A stretch of DNA of 64,000 nucleotides from the NCBI GenBank assembly GCA_964035545.1, contig OZ037771.1, positions 7,792,690 through 7,856,689 on the forward strand, given 5' to 3'. Origin of the DNA: Bugula neritina. Taxonomy: Eukaryota; Bryozoa; Gymnolaemata; Cheilostomatida; Bugulidae. A program made the translations under genes and the position numbers. The notes under the pieces are model-generated. The model was not told the DNA's origin. It did no database searches and was given only the letters and a program-made list of their open reading frames with translations. Shown here piece by piece: positions 40,527 to 52,600 of the stretch. How positions within the stretch are numbered: position 1 is the first letter of the stretch; every line of letters begins with the position of its first letter.

Positions 40527-40528
40527 TT
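40523..40528 (-). terminator. Poly(A) signal overlapping the TIR-gene stop codon
   Basis: The minus strand reads GGTTAATAAATAA: the TAA stop (40529-40527) shares two bases with AATAAA (40528-40523). If this signal is used, the 3' UTR is only a few tens of bases. Confidence 0.5.
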
Positions 40529-43500
40529 AACCCCTAACTAACTTTACCATGTTGCGTATTAGAAATCCTAATCTGTACACTCGTCTACGTGGAAATGACG
40601 TCATTCCGACAGCTAGCAGCGAGTCACCAACCGAATCGAGTTCTGATACCGTCAAGTAATCTCGGCCTCTCCTCCCACTCACTGATGTTATTCAAAGACG
40701 GGTGCTGATGCATGCGTGACAGCTTACCTGTGAATCACACAGCTATTTAGTAATCAAGGTAGAGAGAAGAGAAGCAACACTGCAACACAGAACCAGGAGG
40801 CAATTGAACTATCACTAAGCTTGAGAGACAACCTTAGAAGTAACAAAGTACTTAGATAAAGCTTTTACACATCATAAGAAACGGCAAAGAAAACTATTTT
40901 GAGGCAATAAATACACGTTGAGGACCATATTATTAAATGCAAGCAATATCAGTTTATGGTCGGAGTGCTACAAAGTGTACTCACTGGAAAGACTTTGTAC
41001 ACAAGTAAGAGAGAGAAAGCGCGTTGTAGAGAGATTACTGTAGAAAGGTCGACGGTCTCTGAAAGTCTCAGAACCTCGTCTGGCTCGAGGCCAGCTAGCT
41101 AGTCCACCTAGTCCTGGAGGTGGGGAGGTGCTAGGGTCCTCCTCACTGCCGTCAATGTCTGACAGATGCACATCATCTAGGTCCTGCATGATAAAGGTCA
41201 TGTGACCAAGAGCATTGCTAGAGCATTGTGGGCCGACACCAAATCAACCAGTGAATAGTTAGCATATATGCTCAATATAGCTACTTGTATATCTTTCTCT
41301 AAGCGTAGGGCCACACGGTGCGTATTTTTGCAGACAAAAATTTGCTGCACAATTAGAAAAAGGTGTCCTCTGTACAACTTTCCGTCAGTAAAAGCGAAAA
41401 AACTATTAGCTAATAAGATTTGGGTTTAACTTTACTGCTCGCCTTGTTTCTACAGCTACATGTTCGGGATAAATTGAATTTTCATTTTTAACTCTCACTC
41501 GCTTTCAATAAAACACAACTTAGTGGAATGTAGCACTGAATTAGAAAAAATGGGCTCGCTAAATAACCATGCCACCCAATTAGGTGACGACAAAAAATAT
41601 TTGCACTTGTTGTAAATTCTTGTACAGTAGACACCTTTTTCTACTTGTGGTGCAAATTTTTGTCTGCGAATATACACACCATGTGGCCCTACGTTAAGTT
41701 GTTGCAAGCATTTTTTACGCAAAAACTAGGAGTATTAAACTCTAACTGACAAGTAAACATTTTCCTAATTTCCATGCAGAAAATATCTGTTTCAGTATTT
41801 ATTGAAACAGTGTCAATGCGAAGCATCGTAAAACGTTATAAAAAAATTGAGTGACATAACTTAGGAGGTAGGTGCAGAAATAGAGAAAAGCCTGTGTTCT
41901 AGATTAAACTTGTAGCAAAAGAAGTCAGGTTCAACTCGAGTCCAAAGTCATAACTTAATAAAAAAGTTAAATAACTTGGGCTAATAAAATTTCTCCAATA
42001 CTGCACCTAAATGTAACTTGGAAAACAGTTCTAAAGGAATGAAATGACTGTAGCTTGATGGAATCAGACAAAGACTAACTGACTAATACTAGTGAGATGA
42101 TACCAGACAATCCAGTTGAAGGGTAGAATTAGTACTCACATCGTACTCAGCATAACTACGATGCATAACTCTAGATGAAGGAATTTTGAAACTTTCTTTG
42201 GATGTAGTTTGCTGGAGTTGAGCAGGCGCCTGGTTGAAAGTGACTTCATCCTCACCAACAGTTGAGTCAACTTCCACTACCATAGATTCGTCGTCTGTTT
42301 CGTGGTGAGTCAGAGATGTCATTGGTAGAGGTCTGGCACCAGTTGCCGTATCGAGAATAGATAAATCTACCTGTATGATATAAATCTACCTGTACAATAC
42401 ACGTCTATCTGTGTGAGATAATCAAATGCTGGTTATTGGCATATCTCACTTGCCTGTGTGAAACATAGATGATGAATCAGAAGAGTCACAGGAAAAAACT
42501 CATGGGTAGGCGATCAATAAAATACTAGATTATCTTAGCTAGTAAGTCACTTCCAACTTTTCTCAATAAGAATACGGTAACACACCCTTCCCCCCATACT
42601 TTGCATCAATATAATTGATCCTCTGCCACATATGAATAAGCCCTTAGCCTAATATAAAATGCCCTTACCATCAGAGTGTCTAACTGGGGTAGTGACTATA
42701 AAAATACACTCAGTCACAGTAGTTGCTGAACGATTGTACACATAAAAGACTATAAAATAAAGAAAAGTTTCACCACAATCCATCCACACACCTGGTTGTC
42801 GCCGGTCTCCATGTCAACCTCAGCGGAGTCAGCGCTGCCACACTGAGAGAACTGACTCTCGTCATCAAGTTCTTCGAGATTAGCGTGAGAGTGAGAACCT
42901 AGGAGGGAGCTAGCATCCCTGATGGACGCCTCACTACACTCCACTATCATGCTGTCGTTCTCACAGTCGTGTGTGCGCAGTGAGCGGGGAACCTGCAGTT
43001 AGATGTGGAGCAACTGTGCTAGCAATCTGATCAGCTAGTACTAGTGTGTATGGTGCGTACAGTACATATCAGACAGCACATGTATAGTAAACTACGCAGT
43101 GTACATACAGCACGTCATATGTACTGTACATACCACACAGTGCATACTATACGTATGCATTGTCTACACAGCATGTAGTACATAGGGTATATACAGTATA
43201 TACTGCATAGTGTACGTTACTCTAATTTTTCTAGGTATGTACAGTATGAGTAGTCATGCCTCCTGCTGTGTAAAGAACATGCTGCTTCTAATCAAAATAG
43301 TATCCAATATTGTACAAAATAATATATTCTACAATAAAGACGAACCAAAACCTGAGGCTTTCTAATGATATGATAATTTCTAGGCAGTAAAAGACTGGGA
43401 AAGTATAAAGGCAGTTAGCACAGCACACTGAAACTCGGGCATCTTGATATATCGCAGTTTAACTGGTGACAAACCCAAAACCACACAACTTCATTACTAT

Positions 43501-46500
43501 AACTATTACAAACCAAGACTTACTCTGCCTAATATGTTACTTACAGAACTAAAACCACTCGTCGCAATGCTGTCAAAATCACCAACAACAACTGGTCTGA
43601 AATCAATCTCTGACGTGCAGGGAGGTACTTCCAGCGGAGCAGCTCTACCCACTACCTCTACTCGGTGCTCAGCCGGCAACTGAAACACACGCACTTGTGT
43701 GACGGTTCTCAACAAACTTTACATGTTCGACAAATATGTTTAGTTAAATACATACTACTTTTGTACTTTTTATAAACGAAAAAAAAACAGAGAACAGAAA
43801 AGACGACAGCAATGTAAAGGATCTGTTCAGGTGAACTGCATGCAACATAATATCAAGTAGTGTAAGTGATAATCGGTGGCAGCAATACAGCATAAAATTA
43901 TTTATTGTCAGTTGTAGTTTGACTTCGACAAAAATCATGAAGTTCATCTTCTTAGCGTTGAACCAATAAATGAGAGACAAGTCTAATGGAGAGATCCTTC
44001 AAACCGATGTCATAGTTGTCAGTTCTAAGGCTTTGAGCTAATTTAAAAATACAGTTTTGGAAAATGATGCGATTTCAACTTAGAAAAGTTTTTTCTAATT
44101 ATTTAGTTGGCTTTTATACGAAAAGTTTGTTTATTTATTGTATTCAATATAAAACCCTTTGATGTATTTTATATTTTAAAACATCTTTACATGTAAACCA
44201 CTTTTAAATAGGAGACTTTAAAATACTATATCAAGTATTGCAGCATAAAAGAAACAGTGATATCCATATGGACTGCCCCTAAATAGGGTAGGCAATTAGT
44301 TCTTGGGGTTAAGCCTGCAACTAGTTCTACCAGGGAATCTACACTCGACATATTTATTCATGGCAAATTAGACAAAATCCTGGCAAGACCTGATCACCTT
44401 GATAGAGGCTAAAGAGAAGGAGGGGAGGCTAAAGAGAAGGAAGGGAGGCTAAAGAGAAGGAAGGGAGGCTAAAGAGAAAGAGGGGAGGCTAAAGAGAAAG
44501 AGGGGAGGCTAAAGAGAAAGAAGGGAGGCTAAAGAGAAGGAAGGGAGGCTAAAGAGAAAGAGGGGAGGCTAAAGAGAAAGAGGGGAGGCTAAAGAGAAAG
44601 AGGGGAGGCTAAAGAGAAAGAGGGGAGGCTAAAGAGAAAGAAGGGAGGCTAAAGAGAAAGAAGGGAGGCTAAAGAGAAAGAAGGGAGGCTAAAGAGAAGG
44701 AAGAGAGGCTAAAGAGAAAGAGGGGAGGCTAAAGAGAAAGAAGGGAGGCTAAAGAGAAAGAAGGGAGGCTAAAGAGAAAGAAGGGAGGCTAAAGAGAAGG
44801 AAGAGAGGCTAAAGAGAAAGAGGGGAGGCTAAAGAGAAAGAAGGGAGGCTAAAGAGAAAGAAGGGAGGCTAAAGAGAAGGAAGGGAGGCTAAAGAGAAAG
44901 AGGGGAGGCTAAAGAGAAAGAGGGGAGGCTAAAGAGAAAGAAGGGAGGCTAAAGAGAAGGAAGGGAGGCTAAAGAGAAAGAGGGGAGGCTAAAGAGAAAG
45001 AGGGGAGGCTAAAGAGAAAGAGGGGAGGCTAAAGAGAAAGAGGGGAGGCTAAAGAGAAAGAAGGGAGGCTAAAGAGAAAGAAGGGAGGCTAAAGAGAAAG
45101 AAGGGAGGCTAAAGAGAAGGAAGGGAGGCTAAAGAGAAAGAGGGGAGGCTAAAGAGAAAGAGGGGAGGCTAAAGAGAAAGAAGGGAGGCTAAAGAGAAGG
45201 AAGGGAGGCTAAAGAGAAAGAGGGGAGGCTAAAGAGAAAGAGGGGAGGCTAAAGAGAAAGAGGGGAGGCTAAAGAGAAAGAGGGGAGGCTAAAGAGAAAG
45301 AAGGGAGGCTAAAGAGAAAGAAGGGAGGCTAAAGAGAAAGAAGCTGAACAGGTAGCAGTTATGAAATTCGAATTCCAAAGAAGCGCCTAATAAATGAAGA
45401 AAAACTCAGAAACAGAAGTTATAGGTGCAGTCAGCAAAGAATGGTTAAAAATGTTTTAGCAAAATTTTACCGGAGCTGCTGGTAATTTAAGCTCCTCCAT
45501 AGCCGGGCTGCCTCGGCCACGTATTTTAACTGTATCCTCTTCACCCATATCATCATCCTGGATAGCGGTGTAGTCGTGCTCCACTGGCTCTCTGTGCTCT
45601 ACAGACAGTAAGGGGCCATCCATAAATTATGTCACACTTTATTCAGCACTTTTTGACCCCCCCTCCCCCCCTTGTCACAAAGTGTCACGCTTATATGACC
45701 CCCTCCCCCCCATGTGATGTCACACAGATTATGTAAACGCCCTTTTAAGATTAAATACTCCATACAAAAAGTACTGATTGAATGGTTTATGTTTAGTAAT
45801 GATTACAGGCACAAAGTTCAATATTTATGAATGCAACTTTTTAAGAACCTAAATTTATTCAGTGTATCATTATTATCCAATGACAAGAAAATCATAAACA
45901 TTATTGAAACCATGCTTGATTTAATAAGGCAGGTCATAAGTTCTGGCCTATAACTGCTATTTTTACTGCCTCAGTAGTCAGTGGTATTAAAGTTCCACTA
46001 GAGCATGAAGTCTGTTTTTATTGTGCTTTATATTGACAAAAAATACATGTATTTGATGTTTTATGTTCAGTATTAATACATATCTGAAATATTTTGTTTT
46101 GGTAAAATATTTGAAAATGTGACATCACACATATCTACCCTCCCCCCCTCCCCCCTGTCACAAACTGTCACACATGAGGGTACCCCCTCCCCCCCCTTGA
46201 GCGTGACATAATTTATGGATGGCCCCTAATCAACATTGATAGGCCCTCCTATACGCCCTACAGTATCCTTTAGTTACAATTATAGCAGGTTACAGGTTGC
46301 TCAATAGGGAGGAAGTCATTGGTTCAAACCCCGACAAAGGCTATTGGTGATGTTAGGAAGAGCATCCAGCCATAATTGCTCCTGTGCCCCATCTGAATAA
46401 TTCCTTAACCCGAATTAACAAAAACCCCTTCCATCTGGGGTTTTCTCACAGGAATGGTGACTATAAACTTGTGTGAGTTTTACAGGTTGCTCAAGGAGAG

Positions 46501-47991
46501 CACAGGTTCACACAAACCAATTTTATCACACAAATAACTTACCTGATTGAGAGTAAAACCCAGAAGAATGGTCACTTAAAAGGAAAGGAAGATCAATGCG
46601 ATTCTTGACTAGAATCTCCTGGATGTCGGGTATACTTTGATCTTTCGCCAGTTGTTGGAGTTTGGCTGCATACTGCTTTTGAAGAAGCTCAACTTGAGCA
46701 GCTCCTTCAAGAATAATTACATACAAAAAGCTACAACTAAGGACTACATTCCCTAAATGAACATCCAGTTGGGTTCACTTGAATCAGTATATTCTTCACT
46801 GATGTTGCTAAAATTTAAGTGTTGCAAGGATTCAAGTCTTCTACAGTAAAAGCCACAAACGTAACTTGAGAATATTTCAAGAAACTATTATTGCACTTAA
46901 CTAACAAGTGTATAACTACAGAAGAAACCCCACCACACAGAGGTGGAGGTCACTTGAAACTCGAAAACATAAAATATGAACACGGCTTACCAACACATAA
47001 TGAACATAACATAACGAATACAAAATGTTATTATAGTGACAATATTTTATAATTCAACAGCAACCTTTCCATCATTTTTCATCACAAATAAATATAAAAA
47101 CATACCAGTTATTTCCAGCCTTCTCTTTTCAAATTCATGTTTAATATTATTAATTTCCTTGACATAAGTGTCGGTAATACTGTGTAGTTCAGCTTGACGA
47201 CGTTCCCTGTCCATACGCTCAATGAGTTTAGGCTTTATAGTGTTTACCATTGCTGTCCGACTCATCGCAGAGGTTTCCAAATCACTGATACAAACTCCTT
47301 GCAACATCTACAACATAGCATTTAGTACGAACTTAAACGTTGCTGACTCAAAATACATACAGGAAGTTGTGGGAGGAGCAAAACATCAACGTCGTGAAAG
47401 GTGTAAGTCTAGGGCAGAGGTGGGCAACTGAGGGCCCCAGGGCCACCTGTGGCCCTTTGCCGCTTTTTCAGTGGCCCTTTTAATGCTTAAGATAAGTAGC
47501 AATTATTATTATATGCATTTATATTAGGTTTGGTGACAAATTATTATTATAATAAAATCTAATATGTGTAAAATCATGAAGCCCTTCGTTTTGGCTGACT
47601 TCTGAACTTGGCTCCCATGCAAAAAAAGTTGTCCACCCCTGGTCTAGGTGGTAATAGTGAACGTGCAGGGTCAGTTGGTGTTAACTAGTTATCCCAAGTC
47701 AAGTAACAATCAGTTACCAACCTAAGAAAACACACTACCTTGATGTAGGTTGGTAAGGATTTCATTGTGTTCCTATCTTCAAATATGGGAACATATTTAT
47801 CACCACCTTTGTTGCAAATACTGTTGGTAAGGGCCTGATTACTATTAAATAAAGCCATTGGGTCGTCTAACAAATCTTTAGTGATGAGTATTAACATCAA
47901 GGAACATCTGAAATATAATATTAGTAAGTTAAACCAAGAGTCTGTTGTATAACTGAGTTGTGATATATTTATATGTATGTATGTATGTATG

Positions 47992-48049
<58 letters not shown>

Positions 48050-48482
48050 GAAGGCGCTTATAATGCAGTAAGCTGGCTACAAATGAGAAAGGAAACACCT
48101 AAACATGGTAAACAGTAAATATATAAAACCAGTAGAGTAAACTTCAACAGTGCCACTGTGCCATTCACACGCTCTTGAAAATTTACCAGAAGACATACCA
48201 AACACAGAAGCTTTGAAAAGATTTGTTTCACGATTATATTTATTTGTGTGGATAGGCTATATACATAGTCGGTAGAAGATTTTACCTGCTTAAAGCATCT
48301 TCCATAGAATCAAACACTGTGCCAATGGCAAAGTGTTCTACAAAGCTGGCAACTTTTGGTGTTTCACCAATGTCTTTCTGGAGCTCTAATATTATATCTT
48401 GAAGCTTTTTGGCTAGCTGCTTTGATTGCTCAGAGCTACTATGGTAAATTAGAACATCCCAATGACTTTGTCCCATAGCCAT
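40527..48482 (-). CDS. TIR-domain protein, TICAM (TRIF/TRAM)-like, with coiled coil and acidic tail
   Basis: Ten exons: 48482-48286, 47907-47739, 47307-47106, 46704-46543, 45598-45471, 43679-43545, 42992-42792, 42370-42140, 41183-40985, 40681-40527. They total 1779 bases and 592 aa, in one frame. Residues 7 to about 165 look like a TIR domain: strand A WDVLIYHSS, strand B PKVASFVEHFAIG, then MEDALSRCSLMLILITKDLL, NSNQALTNSI and KYVPIFEDRN. The order and spacing resemble vertebrate TRIF and TRAM more than MyD88 or TLRs. Residues about 165-230 are predicted coiled coil (ERMDRERRQAELHS, EFEKRRLEITG, LLQKQYAAKLQQLAKDQ). From about 245 on the chain is Asp/Glu/Ser-rich and probably disordered. No RHIM core ([IV]Q[IVLC]G) was seen. 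The likely role is a cytosolic innate-signalling adaptor, by inference. The ATG follows an AG directly, so the coding start could also lie further upstream. Confidence 0.82.
41303..41694. mobile_element. PIF/Harbinger-type MITE, family 1 copy B
   Basis: 392 bp, ends GCGTAGGGCCACACGGTGCG and TGTGGCCCTACGT, flanked by TAA (41300-41302 and 41695-41697). The interior matches copy A at 21603, for example AACTTTACTGCTCGCCTTG and GTGGAATGTAGCACTGAAT. It sits in the intron between TIR-gene exons 8 and 9. Confidence 0.92.
41869..42009. mobile_element. MITE family 3, copy 2 (inverted)
   Basis: Starts TAGGTGCAGAAATAGAGAAA and ends AAATTTCTCCAATACTGCACCTA, so the ends are inverted repeats. Its interior is the reverse complement of the copies at 29561 and 57332. 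Confidence 0.72.
42361..42394. repeat. 19-bp duplication of the TIR-gene exon 8 acceptor
   Basis: ATAAATCTACCTGTA occurs at 42361-42375 and 42380-42394. On the minus strand each copy reads TACAG|GTAGATTTAT: acceptor AG plus the first ten exon bases. The proximal one (exon start 42370) keeps the reading frame; the upstream copy would add 19 bases and shift it. Confidence 0.88.
42600..42720 (+). mobile_element. tRNA-derived SINE, family A, 5'-truncated fragment
   Basis: A diverged body only: GATCCTCTGCCACATATGAATAAG, CCCTTACCATCAGAGTGTCTAAC and GTAGTGACTATAAAAATACAC correspond to the middle and tail of the other family A copies. The tRNA-like head is missing. Confidence 0.65.
44404..45343. repeat. 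20-bp minisatellite, about 47 copies, with 240-bp higher-order units
   Basis: Unit GGAGGCTAAAGAGAARGARG, purine-rich on the plus strand apart from CT. Variant positions repeat in order: blocks 44461-44700, 44881-45120 and 45121-45340 show the same series of 12 (last block 11) unit types, so a 12-mer of 240 bp has been copied. Between them, 44701-44880 holds a five-unit and a four-unit sub-block. It lies in TIR-gene intron 5. Confidence 0.96.
45612..46226. mobile_element. PIF/Harbinger-type MITE, family 2
   Basis: 615 bp with perfect 24-bp inverted termini (GGGGCCATCCATAAATTATG...), flanked by TAA on both sides (45609-45611 and 46227-46229). Subterminal C-rich runs and TGTCACA motifs occur near both ends. 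No transposase ORF. It lies in TIR-gene intron 4, starting 13 bp upstream of exon 5. Confidence 0.93.
46310..46477 (+). mobile_element. tRNA-derived SINE, family A, copy 3
   Basis: The B-box region GGTTCAAACCCCGACAAAGG is followed by the family body (TTGGTGATGTTAGGAAGAGC) and the tail GGTGACTATAAACTTGTGTG. The A-box part is replaced by sequence reading GGTTGCTCAATAGGGAGG. It lies in TIR-gene intron 4. Confidence 0.8.
47415..47641. mobile_element. Short hAT-type MITE
   Basis: 227 bp, ends CAGAGGTGGGCAAC and GTTGTCCACCCCTG (inverted with two differences). It is flanked by GTCTAGGG and GTCTAGGT, an 8-bp duplication with one change. The CAG-GGTGG terminus is a common hAT end. It lies in TIR-gene intron 2. 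Confidence 0.88.
47980..48048. repeat. (GTAT)n/(TA)n microsatellite in TIR-gene intron 1
   Basis: ATGTATGTATGT followed by about 45 bp of TA repeats, between exons ending 48286 and starting 47907. Confidence 0.93.
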
Positions 48483-48649
48483 CTTTCAAAAAAAGATAAA
48501 AAATGTTGCAGTGTAGATTTAGAAGTTGGCAGAACACAACAGAGATGGTTTTCTGCCTAAGACAAGTGCAAGAGAAGTGCATTGAACAAAACATTCTACT
48601 CCACATAGTATTGGTTAACTTGTGTAAAGCATTTAACACTGCGTTTAGA

Positions 48650-49690
48650 GTAAGGCTTTAGTAGGTCCTCAAAAACTTCGGCTGAACAAATAAGTTCACG
48701 AGCATTATTAAAGCTCTTCATACAGGCATGCAAGAAGGTGTAGTGGCGAGAGGTTTTATCTCAAATGATTTTGCAGTAACAAATAACGTCAAGCAAAGGT
48801 GTGTTGTGCTGCACCAACACTATTCTCACTTCACCTGTCAATCATGCTTGAAGTTGCCTTAAAGACAGTTCAGAAGGGGCATATTTAAAATAGAAAAAAA
48901 CAAACCTGTTTGATGGACCTCACTTTAAGTTTAAAACCAAAACCACTACTAAGTTAGTGAGAGAGTTGCTATTTGCTGATATCACTCTAATAACTCATCA
49001 TCTTGCTAATATACAAACTATAGTCAACAGAAATGCTTACGCTGCAAGAAAATTTAGGCTTGAGATTAACATCAAGAAGACAGAATGCCTCAAGCAGCAC
49101 CCAAATTTACAAAGTGGAATATCTCAGCTAAACACCTTAACCATCAATAGAGAACTGCTGTAAAGTGTAAAACTTTTAATTACCTAGGAAGTATAGTGAC
49201 TGACAATTCTAAATTAAATAATAAAATCCAACTGAGAATAAATAAAATGCTAGTGTAGTGCACGTAAAATTGAAGACTGGACTTTTGACAAACCACCATT
49301 TCTCAGACAAATTCAAACCTTGTGTCAGGTGCTACAACATTCGCCAACTTACTGTATGGGGTTGAGAGCTGGGACATATACAATTTGTAAGCCTAGTTTA
49401 TGTGACATATACAGTCAACCATGGATATCTCTTGGAGAAACAAGATTACAAACCATAAAGATCTAAAGATAATTTACTATCTTAAAAATCTATCTATCTT
49501 GAGATGGCTAGGACATCTAGAAAGGATGGGCCAAAAACGTTTACCTAAACAACTACCAAATACACAGCTGTAAGCGAGCAGGCATAACCAAGAAAAGCTG
49601 AGTTTTAAAGACACTGTGAAGCAAAATATGAAGATGGTATATATGGACAAAGATAATTGGCAAGAGAAAACTAGGTAAAGAAATGGTTTA
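48650..49690 (+). pseudogene. Degenerate LINE reverse transcriptase C-terminal fragment
   Basis: Broken frames still show family landmarks in order: an RT region near 48690-48850; RELLFADITLITHHLANIQT and EINIKKTECLKQ (48957-49163, with the active-site FADD changed to FADI); FNYLGSIVTDNSK (about 49170); LLYGVESW (about 49350); and LSILRWLGHLERMGQKRLPKQ (about 49500). Several frameshifts and stops are present. It lies between the TIR gene and the zinc-finger gene, about 170 bp upstream of the first TIR-gene exon. Confidence 0.85.
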
Positions 49691-52600
49691 ATATGTATGA
49701 GCAGACAAAAATAAAACAGTTATTAGCTATAAATAAAGCTGTATTTTCTGTAGTAGGAAGCATTCTAATTTCTACTGATGTATGTTATACTTGAAAGTCT
49801 TTTAGTTCTACAATAAAAATATATCTAGACTGATGCAAACTATGCATACTACTGGTGTTGTGCTTCAAACCATTTGGTTAAAGTCTCAGCAGCAAAAAAA
49901 ATATTTCCTTACATTTTTACTCATATTAGAAAATACTGTTGAAGCTTTATGGAAAACAAAATAAAATTTAAGGTATATTATACTCCATGATTGCCTTATG
50001 TTACAATTATTATAAGCATAACCATAAGTAAGCGTGAAAATAAACTTTAAGCTTTAAATTTTGCTACCATAATAATCATAATGCACTAACAGTAAATTTC
50101 ATACTTATTTTGATTCTCAAACACTATCAGTATGACTATCAAAATGACTCTAATAAGAGTATGAGTATCAATATGCCACAATAACAATGACGCCGGTAGT
50201 TATTGAATAAATATTTATAATGATAATTATTCCTTTTATTATATAACAATCAGATTTACTAAACTATCTTTATGATTAGTAATTATATTCATTAGTAACA
50301 CTAACCAGTAACTGCAATCAAAATTTGAACCACAGTATAAATATTTATATTAGTTTAATGAAAGTATCAGCATCCTTTATTTATAACCATTTTTAGTTAC
50401 TAGGAACCCTAATACTGATAAGTATCTTATTAGTATCACTGCTATCACTATGAGTATCAGCATCACTAAATCTAATGAGTATGAGTATGACTATAAGTAT
50501 AAGTGTATTTTAAACATATTAATATTATAATCATACTGATACACTGACACCGATAGTCATCTGTCATACTGATACTCATAGTCATACTCATAGTGATAGT
50601 CAGTACTCATTACTCATTACTGATGGCGATGCCAATGCGCGTTAATTAAATCTATATCAATATATATTCAATTTTATAATATCAAATTCAATATAAATAT
50701 AATTAATATCATATTAAATTTATTGCATGGTTCCGTTATCATAATAATAACCATAAAGATTATTTAAATATTAACAATAATATTATTTATAATATAAATA
50801 ATAATATTAATACTAATAGTTATTATAATTTATAATTATAATATTAATAATTAATTAATCAATTCATATCCAAACTCAACAAAAAATTCAAATTCAATAA
50901 TCTTAATCTAGATTGGCACCATCATCATAAATCATTCATGATTATGACGTTCACCATGACCATCAACATGGTCCATTTTCATCATTTTAACTTTGAGTTC
51001 ATCACTCAGTGACGGTCTCGTAGTGATGGACAAACTCAAAGTAGAATTCAAAATCAATGCAAAATGAAAATGAAAATCAAAATGACAATTTTTAATTTTA
51101 TGTGCCATGCAACTGTAATGTATGCTTATGTATATGAATTTGAAACCCGATTGAAGAAACGTTAATATTGGTAAAAATATATTTAGTAAACATTTGGTTT
51201 ATGCACATAAAAATTTCAATTTAGCAAGGCTTTTTATACGGTTTTGGATTATCTCATAGATAAAATCCTGGTACCTCTGGTAATCTACAAGCACTGTTAG
51301 CCGTGAAAAGCGGATAGGTGTGAAAATCGCTTGATGTAGCAGAAAACTTGGGAGCCGCTGAATGCAGCAGCTAGTGTACCTTCAATTTCAATACCTTCAA
51401 TTTAGATGTATACAATTAGTGCACTCAGTGACTCTAAATCTGGTGCTATGTCTAGCGATCTCTAATGCTAAAATAGTTTAGTTATAACTCATAAAATTTG
51501 CTAAGCTTGTCTACTGGCTATTAGCAATAACGAGCCCATGCTCGTGCATTTTTCTATTTCATACTAGTAATATTTTAGTAATAGTATTAGTACAAGAACT
51601 AGAGGTATAACTCACAGTCACTATGTGCAACTCACTAGGTGTAACGCTAACTTGAATCAGAGTGATCTATATCAACTATATCTATATGAACTTTAATCCT
51701 TTGACTTGAATATCTTTACGAATATAAGTGAAATTGATGAGTAACGATATATGTTTAATAATATTTATATTTCATTATGATTATTATCATTATCAATTAT
51801 CATTAATATTATGCATACTGATTATCATAATGATAATCATAATCAAATTCAATAGCAGTATCATTAACGTTACGATATTGATAATTGAGCCCGTTACTTG
51901 GAGTTGGTTGTAATTATCAAAATGATTGTCATAATCATTACGATTATCATCATGGTGATGATTGATGATAATATTAGTTGATATATCCATATTCATATTG
52001 AAAATGCTCCGTATAAGTTTTAATATTACTATTACTATTAGTGTAGCAGTAATACTAATAGCTATAAGTATAAGTATTACTATTACTATTAGATTTAGTG
52101 AATTACTATTCAAATTTAACCCACACTATGAGTATAACTATATGTTATAAATATAACTATAAGTATAAGGCTAAGTAATTATTATTATTATTAATCTTTA
52201 TCTTATTTGATGATCATTATCACTTTATGATTGTGATTACTCATTATCTATTTTACTTTTATAGAATTACTATTAGAAATGATTATTGCCATTTATTCAA
52301 TTACATAGAATTATGTCTTTATCATATTGATATTCATTGTAAATATAATCATAATGATATACATTACACTTGGTGTTACTGTGTCAACAACAGGTGTATT
52401 GAGTATGTGTTTTGCTGTTAAAATTTAATAATAGTCTGGCTTTTTAGGTTTGAAGTTTAGAGGTAAAGTTGATTTTAAAACCAGTCATCAAGTTATTTTT
52501 GACCATGTTGTTGGTTAAATGATCATAGTACTAACAGTAATACTATGTAATTCAATGTAATTATTTGAAGTTTAATTGTGACTACTCATCAAGTGGCCCG

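Noticed and set aside
40552-40659. Small plus-strand ORF starting ACCATGTTGCG with an acceptable start context
   Set aside because: It is antisense to the last exon of the TIR gene, whose minus-strand frame joins correctly in phase with exon 9; no independent support.
40985-41183. TIR gene ending at TAG after SSEYTL in exon 9
   Set aside because: A GTGAGT donor precedes that stop, and a downstream exon (40681-40527) continues in the exact phase; still a possible alternative end.
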